A stretch of 64,000 nucleotides of DNA, taken from NCBI GenBank assembly GCA_021029095.1, contig JAJOHG010000020.1, forward strand, positions 310,001-374,000, read 5' to 3'. Each line of letters opens with the position of its first letter. The stretch's first letter is position 1. The notes beneath the pieces are model-generated. The model was not told the origin of the DNA and made no database searches. It saw nothing but the letters and a program-made list of their open reading frames with translations. Source of the DNA: Phellopilus nigrolimitatus. Its lineage: Eukaryota; Basidiomycota; Agaricomycetes; Hymenochaetales; Hymenochaetaceae. Position numbers and translations under genes: made by a program. This document shows positions 1 to 9,741 of this stretch, one piece after another.

Positions 1-191
1 TGAACCGGTTCCGGCAGGCGCTCTCACTGCGCCCTGGCGAGATTCCTGGACTCCGACAGGCGCTCTACCTGCAGGTTTGCTCGGCAAACAACGGCATGTT
101 TCCCCACCATTCCTATATCATCTGGGGCTGAAGCGGCTGTAACGACCTGCGCTTCGAGTTCATCCTCCTTTCTTGAGCGTGCCTTTCGATC
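1..191. other. Upstream region of the sugar transporter
   Basis: No ORF is supported on either strand. This is the immediate promoter and 5' UTR of the gene starting at 192. Confidence 0.5.
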
Positions 192-3100
192 ATGGCCATA
201 GGAACTCATGCAGTGTCGGGGGAGGCTGCGCACCGCCGCAGGTCCCTCGCGGGGAAGTCGGGCTGGGTGAGCGTTGTCCACCTAAACTGTCTTTGAGAGC
301 CGTCTGTGTGCATCTCTTTGTATTGACTGATGGCGTGTTGGGCGCTAGGCGGGCCTTGTACATAATCGTCGCGTCTTTGCGATCGCCGTGTTCGCGTCGC
401 TCGGTGGCCTGTGAGTACCTTCAGACGGCTCTGTAATACGCTTTGAATATGAGTTTGATGATGTATCCAGTCTGTATGGTGAGGATTAAGAGCAAATTAC
501 TTTGTTTCAATATGAGCTCACGATAGCTCACGGGCATGATCGACAGGTTACAACCAGGTCAGTTTTTATTGTTCTTTGTCATGTCTCTAGCTGATGCAGT
601 CCAATATATAGGGCGTCTTCTCAGGTGTACTGGGGTTGGTCTTTCGGCGAAAATTTGTTGATCTGAATTTCAACCATTTTGATCTGTAGGATGTACACCT
701 TCAAGCAGCGTATGGGCACTGCCGTCTCTAACACCGCGACGGAGGGCTGGCTCGTCTCAATTCTGGAACTCGGCGCATGGTTCGGGGTGCTCTGCACTGG
801 CTATTTGGCCGACAAGCTCTCTAGAAAATACACGATCCTGCTCGGTAATTGATTTTCTTTTTAATCACTTAGGTGTTGGTCGCTCATGGCGTGTATGTGT
901 AGCTGTGATATTTTTTTGCATCGGTGTCATCGTGCAGGCGGCGGCGTTCCATCCGTCGTCGATCTTTGGAGGTACGTAGCAGCACTAACTCCTGCGGCGA
1001 ATTCTTTGGTCGAATCTCCCAATTTTTCTATAGGTCGGTTCGTCACTGGGTTAGGTGTCGGTTCGCTCAGTATGGCCGTACCTCTCTACAAGTAAGTTGC
1101 TGAGTTGAGATATACTGTCATGTTCTTGGCCAAACTTGACTCTGCACCACCTTAGCGCCGAACTCGCTCCGCCCGAAGTACGCGGCTCGCTCGTTGCGCT
1201 GCAGCAGCTAGCCATCACCTTCGGTATCATGGTCTCCTTTTGGATCGACTACGGCACGAACTATATTGGCGGCACGAGCACAACCCAGAGCGAGGCAGCT
1301 TGGCGCATACCACTGGCCCTCCAGCTCGTTCCGGCGCTCATCCTCGGCTTCGGCATCTTGCTCATGCCGTTCTCGCCTAGGTAGAAATGGCGTCTTATTA
1401 TCAAAGAAGCGTCTCACTGATTATGATAAACTCGTTATTTGAAGATGGTTGATCAATCAAGGCCGAGATGACGAGGCCCTACAAGTCCTGAGCGCGGCGC
1501 GCCGCCTCCCGCCGGACTCTGATCTCGTCCATATCGAATTCCTGTATGCTTCTCTGATCCTCTATTGTGTCGTCCTCTTTTAACATGGGTACCAGCGAGA
1601 TCAAAGCTCAGTATCTGTTTGAACAGGAGACATCACAAATCAAGTTCCCCCAGTTCCAGGATGGCTCCTTGGCTTCGAACTTCAAACTCGGGGTCTACGA
1701 CTACCTTAGCCTCCTTCGCTCTAGAAGTAAGAACGTTTCGTATATGTGCATCAAAATCCATTCTCATTTATTCCGTGTAGCTCTGCTCATACGGGTCGCC
1801 GTCGCCACATTGTGAGCGCAGATTAAGTATGTTTATAACTTGCGTTATTCTGAACCTGTGTAGGACCATGTTCTTCCAGCAATGGACGGGAGTCAACGCG
1901 ATTCTATACTACGCACCAAGCATCTTTCAGTCTCTTGGATTGACTGGGAACACGAACTCATTGTTGGCAACTGGGGTCGTCGGTATTGTGTATGTCTTCC
2001 TTCTTAAAAACCCATTCACGTTTTGCTGACTGGTTCGAACGTACATAGCATGTTTTTGGCTACAATTCCCGCGGTCATCTGGGTAGACGATTGGGGCAGG
2101 AAGCCTGTGCTGTATGTTATATCTTTGTACTGCGCGCAAGGAGCTCACGGTTTTATCGTAGCGTCTCTGGGGCTTTTCTCATGGCGAGGTATAGTCTCTT
2201 GTACATTCCTCTGACTTAGTTAGACTGACGCACTCAAAGTTGTCATATCATTATCGCCGTACTCACCGGCCTCTTTCACGACTCGTGGAACACGTAAGTT
2301 GAAAACCTCGATTTTTTGACATGTACTTATCACATTGTCTTCATAGTCATAAGGGTGAATTCATTCTGAAGACCATCTGATGTAATGCAAATTAAATATG
2401 AGCTTTCAGCTTCCGGATGGGCTGCTTGTGCTCTTGTATGGGTTTTCGCCATGGGTACGACCCTCGAATACATCCGGTACTCACTGACTTATACATTTTC
2501 CAGCCTTCGGTTATAGCTGGGGTAAAAGATGTCCATCCTTACCAGAAAGGAAACGGTACACCTAACGCACTTTGACGCTCGCTCTACGTACAGGCCCTTG
2601 CTCGTGGATTCTCGTCGCCGAGATTTGGCCTTTAAGTATACGGGGGAAAGGCGTTTCTATAGGCGCATCATCTAACTGGGTGAGTCTTCGAGATTTATGT
2701 CTGCCCTTTACCATTGGGGCTGACATTAACGTTAGATGAACAACTTCATTGGTGAGATATACCAGAGAATCGGTGTTGCTTTTGGCTAATGTGACTGCCG
2801 GATGATCTTCCATAGTCGGACAGGTAAGACTGAATGTCCTTCATAACTAAGGTGTAAAATAGTGCTAACAAGTGACCTTGCTTAGGTGACACCAACGATG
2901 TTGCGTCACCTTGGTTTCGGGACTTTTGTTTTCTTCGGCGTAAGAACACTCTCGTTTGATAGTTTAGTTTAACTCAACCCCGTTTGCAGGCATTCTCGTT
3001 CCTTGGCGGGCTCTTCGTTCTTTTCTTCGTAAGTTTATTTTCCCTTCAGTTTAAGTCTGTATCTCACGCTTCAAAATAACCAAGGTTCCGGAGACGAAGG

Positions 3101-3291
3101 GTCTAACGCTTGAGGAGATGGACGAGGTCTTCGGCGACGAGGGCGGCAGCTCCGTAGCAGATCAGCAGCGCCTGTTGTCCATCAACAAGCGCATCGGGCT
3201 CGATGCATATGTGCTTGACGGCCCTACTGGGGGCGAGGATGCGAAGGAACGTGTCAGCGACGAGAAACTCGAAGTGTCGCATCATGTTTAA
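192..3291 (+). CDS. MFS sugar (hexose/quinate-type) transporter, 25 exons
   Basis: Plasma-membrane proton-coupled sugar transporter of the MFS Sugar_tr family. Joining 25 exons gives exactly 1698 nt (565 aa plus stop): 192-266, 349-410, 471-478, 547-557, 612-634, 690-844, 903-971, 1034-1091, 1156-1380, 1445-1543, 1596-1726, 1781-1811, 1864-1989, 2049-2111, 2162-2188, 2240-2293, 2347-2354, 2410-2454, 2504-2521, 2594-2679, 2736-2751, 2816-2823, 2886-2939, 2990-3028, 3085-3291. The protein shows family signatures in order: [20 protein letters not shown] in TM1, [10 protein letters not shown] in loop 2-3, [19 protein letters not shown], the central [26 protein letters not shown] (sugar-binding QQ motif), and [15 protein letters not shown] at the C-terminus. 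The ATG at 192 gives a 25-residue cytosolic leader before the first splice. No frameshift is seen. Substrate cannot be assigned from sequence. Confidence 0.93.
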
Positions 3292-3846
3292 GCACGTATT
3301 CTCAATCCTTTTCCAAATTTGCTTGTTTTCTTGGGAAAGAGTGTGCTTGCCTCTACAGTGTCTATCGTAAAGTCGCTCCGTGTTGTAAAAATTTTAACCT
3401 CGTGCTCATTCGGAATCGTAGTATATATTATCGTTAGGCCTGGCTTCCGTGAAATGCTGGTTTCTTGTAATATTAAGCCCTACTTTCTCCTTATTACCTT
3501 TGTTGTTCTCTATCGACATGAGAGGCAAATAGGATGTTTGTTGTATCTCGAAGCCCAGCTCCTCAAATGACTGGTTGTCCTGTGTATTTGTGTCCTGGTA
3601 ATTTAGTCGATTTCGGGATCTGACATTCTTCATAACACTATGTAGTATATAAGTTACTGGTTAATGAACGTCGTTTGACACAATAGATACGCTACATATT
3701 GATCAACCATGTAAGATTCAAAACTACAGCAGGAACATACATTAACCTCATTCTAGCAGTATCACATTAAACAGAGACCAAGAGAAGAAAGTAGCGGATA
3801 ATGATCGCATTTGATCGAGATATAGAGTCAGTAAAGTAAAATGCAT
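3292..3846. other. AT-rich intergenic stretch between convergent genes
   Basis: The 3' ends of the sugar transporter (+) and the RBR ligase (-) face each other here. The sequence is AT-rich with stops in all frames. It presumably holds both 3' UTRs. I see no gene or repeat in it. Confidence 0.6.
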
Positions 3847-6610
3847 TTAGCGTCTGCGAACGGGATTGCGACGCGGTCGAGCAAGAGGTGGTGCTTCCTG
3901 CGGTTGCGGCACTGCCGCCTGGACGGCAGGAGCGGGATGGGCATACTGATAGTTCACGTTCACGCCGAGCAGGTGCGGAGGAGGGGCCAGCCCTGGCATC
4001 TGCACGTCGCCGAAATGGAAGGGGTACGGGTGGTCTTGGACATGCCGCCGCGCGGCCGCCTGCTGGGCTATCCTAAGCTGGGCGGCATGCTGCGCGTTGG
4101 CCATCTCTCGGAGCGCGTCATGCCGCATCTGCTGCTCGCGCTGGTGGTCGACCTGTGCACGACGCGCATCCGCCAGGCCGAGCTGCTCGCGCGCCGCCAC
4201 GAGCCCGCGCTGCATCATTCCGAAAGGCAGGCCGAGATCGATGCCGAAATGTTGCCCACCCCATGCGGCCATCCTCCCGCCCTGCCCGAAGAGCATTGGT
4301 TGCGCCGCAGGAAGCTGTGCCCGCGCAACCGCCGCCGGAGCCGTCTTCGGCAGCTCGACCTCAAGATCTTTGCTGTCGAGCTCTGGGTTCTCTTCGCGCA
4401 CCTCTTGCATTGCCTTCTCGCGCGCCATGGCGACCTGTAGTAAATGGAAAAGACACAATAAGAAAAAGAACCGTGTCGTCGAACATGATCACTGACCTCT
4501 TCGTCGTGGCGTTTTTCAACAGGATCCCAAAGATTACACTTTGTATTTGCGCTGCTTCCTTGACGATTACCGACTGGCCTCTGTTAATGACAGTAAGAGT
4601 CCACATCGCAAAATTATCGGATAAAATGACTAACAGAGTCAAAGTGATCGTAGCTCGTGATGATCTGGCGACATATGTAGCAAGAAAGGGTGCGACAATG
4701 AGGGCAGGTCATCTTGTTGCACTACAGAATCAAATGCAATCAGTTACAAGATCATGATCGACGGACGCGAACATCCTTACGCCGCTTTCTTTGACAAATG
4801 CTGAACAAAATCATTTAGTTGGACTATGGAAGACAGGAGGAACTTCCCACTCACGTTTCTTGCACTTCGGGCAGTTACGCATGAGAGCCCCGGCTGTAAA
4901 AAATTTAGATCCTTTGTTCCTCGTAAGATCATGCAACTTACTCATAGCCTCCTCAATCTGATGACGAGCGTCAGAACCCTTGTCTGATTCAGCCTCTGCA
5001 TATGTCTCACGGTCAGTCATCAGAAACTAAATGTAATGTCTATGATTTTACCTTTGCAGCTTTTCGGTAAGTGGTCCTAGATTTCTTTAAGGATCACTGT
5101 GATCGTAGGATAGTAGCGAGTGACTTACGAGTTTTTTGCAAGATCGGCAGCTTACAGCACTGCACTCCTCACGTTCGCACCTGAAGAGCTTCTCTTCTGG
5201 ATTCTCAATCACGACCTTGTACTCGCAGAATGGGCATTCCTCGAGCCCGTCGAGGCCCGCAGCCTCGATCTCCCTTGTCTGCTTCACGCGGTGGTACAGG
5301 TTAAGCAGCTTCGGGGAAAGGAAGCGAGCAAGCTCAGTGTCTGAAAAGGGCACCTTACACCCGGACTGGTCCATGCACTTGATGTTCGGGTCGTGCTGCC
5401 CGAGCAGGTTCTCGACGTATGACGTCATGCATGAGCTGCAGAAAAGATGCGCATCGGGGCATTGAACCATCTTATCCTGCATCAAAAATCAGTATAAGAT
5501 GAGAATGGCATTTTTGAGAGACGTACAAAGGCATAATGAGAAAAGCAGCATCCGCATTCGATGCCGTCTTCGCATTCTTCATCTTCGTCGGCTGTCTGCG
5601 CGTTCGACTGCGGAGCGCCGCCTTGGAGCATCTCCAATAGCCATGCAAGCTCGCGCTCGAACTCCGCATCGTGATCCTTTCCTTTACCTGCTACCTTCGA
5701 GGCTGTTGATTTCACTTTGAATGGCCGAGGAATTTGCTTGAGTTGCTCGCGGAGCGACAGATGCGTCGGTGCGTAGAGCCTGTTGTTCGCTACCAAAGTA
5801 TGCCGGAGATGCGGAAGAGGAATATACGGAAAGTCAATCATAAGCTGGTTCTAGTAAGGAGTTAGTTCAGAATTGAAACAAGCAAACTACCGGACGAACT
5901 ATAGACATTTCAATATAGTGTGCCCCGCCCTCATAAGGCCTGTTTCTGGTCCCGTAGTCCTTCTTGGGCGCTTTAGCAGGAGGTCGCGACTCGGCATCGT
6001 CGGCGTCTTGCTTTCGCTTGCCTTTGTTGCGCTGCACTTTCGGGTAAGGGCTCTCAAAAAGGAGATGCAATACTGTCATGACGACTTGATCACCATACGC
6101 TGGAAGATGCTGTGTGATAAGAGCGACGACGTGCTCTGGTTGCACGTCCGGAACAACTTCGAGTATTTGGGATAAATATTCGTCAATAGGGTTGACGGCC
6201 TCGTCTCTCGCGACATTGTTGACAGCAGAGACGGGAGCTTCATCCTGAGTAGCACCGTACCGTTGCTCATTCGTCAGGTCATGAAGTGGCTTGTCCAGAG
6301 TTTTTGTGTTGTTTGTTGTAAACAGTTTCTGCTGTGATCCAGAAGACCCAGAAGACAAAGAGAGTACTGAGACCTCCCTCTGGAACGGACGAGAAGGACC
6401 GACATCGACATCGGTGAGGTCAATAGCTCGCGAGGAGTCTTTTCCAGTCTTTTGTCGCTTTCGCGGCCGAGGAGGAACGGGCAGTCCGTCGTCACTGTCA
6501 CTGAGGACAATCACGTCGTCGTCTGGAATTATGTTAACTTTCCGGCGGGGTTTCGGGCGATTTGACGGGCCAGCACTAGGCTGCCGGGACATGGACCTCG
6601 TCTGCCTCAT
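3847..6610 (-). CDS. RBR E3 ubiquitin ligase, RNF216/TRIAD3-like
   Basis: RING-between-RING ubiquitin ligase. Exon 1 (6610-5891) encodes a basic/acidic N-terminus with SUMO-interacting-like runs (VIVLSDSDDG, AIDLTDVDV) and a helical region ending RPNQLMIDFPYIPLP. Exon 2 (5850-5527) carries the start of RING1 (ECGCCFSHYAF). Exon 3 (5476 downward) carries FCSSCMTSYVENLL, then CMDQSGCKVPF and the IBR cysteines (CPFCEYKV, CEREECSAVSCRSC). Very short exons follow: about 25 nt (DHLPKSCK) and 20 nt (PFVKESG). RING2 reads NCPKCKKPFVKESG-CNKMTCPHC-CYICRQIITSYDHF, so an intron sits just before the CNKMTC segment that in RBR ligases contains the catalytic Cys. The tail is Ala/Gln-rich, ending RRNPVRRR. 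The RNF216-type CNLWDPVEKRHDEE follows RING2. It shares a divergent promoter with the gene at 6841. Confidence 0.88.
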
Positions 6611-6840
6611 GGTGCTCGTATATCAAGCCAGCGTCGACGTTGAGCTCGATGGCGACAACGGCAGCGACGACGACGAGGTCGGATGTCGCAAAGAGAAACG
6701 CGTCCAAAGACGCGTGCATGACCCCCTGACACCTGCGTGGCCGACTGCGGCTGTCACCGATGCACGCGTCGCCGACGACTTGCGGGGAGCGCTACAGAAC
6801 GCGCCGCCGTTTCTTTCGACGTCTTTGGTCACCGTTGGCG
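6611..6840. promoter_or_regulatory. Divergent promoter with three MCB (ACGCGT) motifs
   Basis: This 230-bp gap separates the start codons of the RBR ligase (-) and the KEN-box protein (+). ACGCGT, the core of the MluI cell-cycle box bound by MBF-type factors in fungi, occurs at 6698-6703, 6710-6715 and 6764-6769. The first two are 12 bp apart. The motifs are seen directly. A role in G1/S-periodic expression is inferred. Confidence 0.6.
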
Positions 6841-8811
6841 ATGTCGTCCGGCTCGGACGAGATAGTGGTGCGTCGCTTTCGGGCTTCATGCCATAATAAT
6901 CTGACCGGGTTTGAGTTTAGATCAGGAAGAAGCGCCGTCGAACAGCCATCGACCCATGTCTGGGCTATTACAGTCTGAATGCCGTCGACGCGGCGCCGAC
7001 CGTGGCTGATGGTCAACTCGACTCCGCAATTCCAACCCACATCGCCGACTTACGGAATGACCAGAATGGATTGCAAAAGAACATCTCTTCCGACTCCGTG
7101 CAGGCCATTACATCGCCGTCCTCAGCCGACGCGGCAATCGTGACGGTGGATGACTTTCTACGTCAACAAGCTATGTCGAGTACAAGGCATTGCAAGACCA
7201 CTTACAGTAGCAAGAAGAAACGAAGAGCACCGCGCCGGGTCCACCTCTCGGACGATGATGCTGACCCTCCCGCTGATGCTAATTCATCTGATGACTCGGA
7301 CAATTCGATTGTACGCCCAGCAACTCGTAAAGCCAAACCAATCAAGACCAGAAAGTCCAAGCAAGCCACTAAAAAGTCTCGAAAGGAAACAGGTCTGACC
7401 TTCTCGAAGCGCATGCAGCGTGCTGCTGTTCTTTCGCGCGTAGACCAGGATGTCCAAGACGATGTGCTCTCCAGGATCCCGCTTCCTTTGACTCTAGCCC
7501 CGTTTGACCCTCGACCATCACCCACTTCTCCACTTCAGAACAAGAGGACCAGGCTTGTTGATCCCCGCTTTCCTCGCCAGTTAGATTTTTCGTTCTCAAT
7601 GAAGGAAAATCTCCCTACTAAACTGAAACCTTGTCAACCTTTTTCGCGTTGGGATTTTCCTAGCAACCTGGGGTTTGAAGCGTCGCCAACCGTGTTGGTG
7701 AAGAAGTCCGCGACTAGGAAGCCCTCATACTCATCGACACTCACACCTCTGAAGCTTGTCTCGTATGAGGAACATGATGAGGCGCGGTCGGCCAAGTTCG
7801 GCCAGTAGGTGCTACCTTGATGACTTGAGAACTGCACTGAGAACCTCTTTCAGAAAAACCGCACGTAGGACACATCGCACAGCAACCCCCCTTATCTTCC
7901 AGCCACTTAGTAAAGTCCCGCTGCCGTCGTCGTCAGAAGCGGACGAAGAAAATCCATTTTCACCGCTTACAGCCAACAAGCTTTCTGTACATGATGACCG
8001 ACCACTTGGATCAGCCTCAATTACTTCTCGAGCAGCTGTCAGTAGTGATTCTCGAGGGGTTGAGACTTGTGTGGATGACGAACCGATGCATCTTTGCACG
8101 CCCGTCGTTCTCGCTCCAAACACGCCTCCATCAACGGTTCAGGACGTGTTGACAATTCATCACACCGAACCGCCTGCAAATGCTCTTCAAAATTTAGAGC
8201 TCGCCTACGCGTCATCAGGCGCGTCTGACGATCCTCTGCTCGCTCCATCTTCCGCAAAGCTCAAGCGCAGCTCGTCTCCACACCACGCTCCGCAATCGTC
8301 TCAAAAGCCCATGCGCGGCTTAGGCTCTTTCCTCGGCAGCCTGATGGAAACGGCGCGCGGCGTCCTCATCACGCAGTCCCAGTCTAAGACCCAATCGGAC
8401 GGTACCCGCGACAAGCCGTCTGCTGAGCCCCTCCACAAGACAAGACGGTCTGCGGTGCGCCGCAAGGTTGCTGTCTCCAGCCCGACTCGCGATGCGAAGA
8501 GGGGGAGCGGGGAGAGTCAGGCAACAATCAGGAAGGCACTGTCGATGTCGTCCGTGTCGGCCTTCCTTGCGCACGAGTCTGCTCGTGAAAATCTGCTGAC
8601 GCGGTTCGCGTCTGTGCAGCGCACGCCGCCATCACGCGACCGCCCGGAAGCCGCGCTTGCCCCGGACAGTCCCAACTTTATGAACAAGCTCTGCCTTCCC
8701 ATGGACGGCATGGAACGCAACACGTCTCTCCATCTCTCGCCAACCCTTCTAGATTTGCTGAACGACACCGATTCGCGTAAAGCTCAGGTTCTTCTGTCCC
8801 CGATGTCATGA
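6841..8811 (+). CDS. Uncharacterised basic nuclear-type protein with KEN box
   Basis: Family not recognised. Exons 6841-6867, 6921-7804 and 7854-8811 sum to 1869 nt (622 aa plus stop), with all joins in frame. The protein starts MSSGSDEIV followed by IRKKRRRTAIDPCLGYYS, a likely nuclear localisation signal. It then has an acidic Asp/Ser patch (LSDDDADPPADANSSDDSD), a Lys-rich stretch (KAKPIKTRKSKQATKKSRK) and many Ser/Pro sites. A KEN tripeptide at residues 237-239 (SMKENLP) is a possible APC/C degron. The C-terminus has a predicted helical segment (KALSMSSVSAFLAHESAREN). No catalytic or zinc-binding motif is visible. With the MCB-rich promoter this fits a cell-cycle-regulated chromosomal or nuclear protein, which is inference. 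Start choice: the 9-codon first exon is supported by a clean intron and in-frame continuation. Confidence 0.78.
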
Positions 8812-9741
8812 AGCTAATTCATTTCTTTCTATTGTACGAGTATCGCCCGCTACTGCTGTATGCCGAACATCCTTCGAGTAATTCTGTATTGGACTGCGAT
8901 GTTTTCTTTAGAGTGCTGGGGTATGATTATCGCTATGTATGCCACATGGTGTTGCCATGTTGTATATCTAGACAGGCACATACGATGCGAGCTCATAGAG
9001 CATGTATATGTAGACGCCTAGGAACCCTTCGCAAGCATCCTGGCCAAGAATTTATACATCTATGCACGGCTCAGGAAGTAAAGTGACTCAAGTATCCGTC
9101 AAGGTAAGTACACGAACAGGAAAATAAAATAAAACCATTCGAAAAGCAACTGCTGACAAATACTGCTAGTTCTTTCGAGAATGGCACGTGCTCAAAGCGT
9201 GTCACCGTGGTAGCGGGGTTTTAACTTTAAATATCCTCGCAGGTTCAGTCAAGGTCAACAAATTTTCAGAACGGAAAATCGCCATGACCTGACCTGACCT
9301 GGCCTGGCCTTTGTGAATGCTAAAATCTCGGTTCGGCTAGGGCATGCTTGACTGCTGAGTGCTTGCGGAACAAGTTTCTACATGTATGTGAATACCTTTC
9401 TCATCCCCCTCAGACAACCGAGAGGTTTGGAGGGCATCATTCTTCACGCTTTTAGCGTCAAGTGGGAAACGAAATACTAGTGGAGATCGCCTTCATTAGA
9501 AATATGTTTCGTATTTGATGATGTCGGCACTGGTGAAAAATCCTGACGAATCGCTTTAGATTATTCACTTTGCTGGATAGTCTAGACCACCTTGGAGCGA
9601 ACAGCGAACGACAACAACCTCATATAGAATTATACCTCAGTATTCAATAGATAAACTATATTTTCTTCTTCAAATCAGTACACATGTGGTTTCTGTTTAT
9701 TTCAGTACATTTCTGCCAGGAATAAAAAAAAGTCAAAACCT
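8812..9741. other. Intergenic stretch between convergent genes
   Basis: About 930 bp between the stop of the KEN-box protein and the stop of MetRS. It presumably contains both 3' UTRs. A short imperfect tandem of CCTGA/CCTGG pentamers occurs at about 9287-9311. I see no supported gene. Confidence 0.5.

Noticed and set aside
3841..4757. Long + strand frames of about 200 codons
   Set aside because: They are shadows of the GC-rich final exon of the RBR ligase on the opposite strand.
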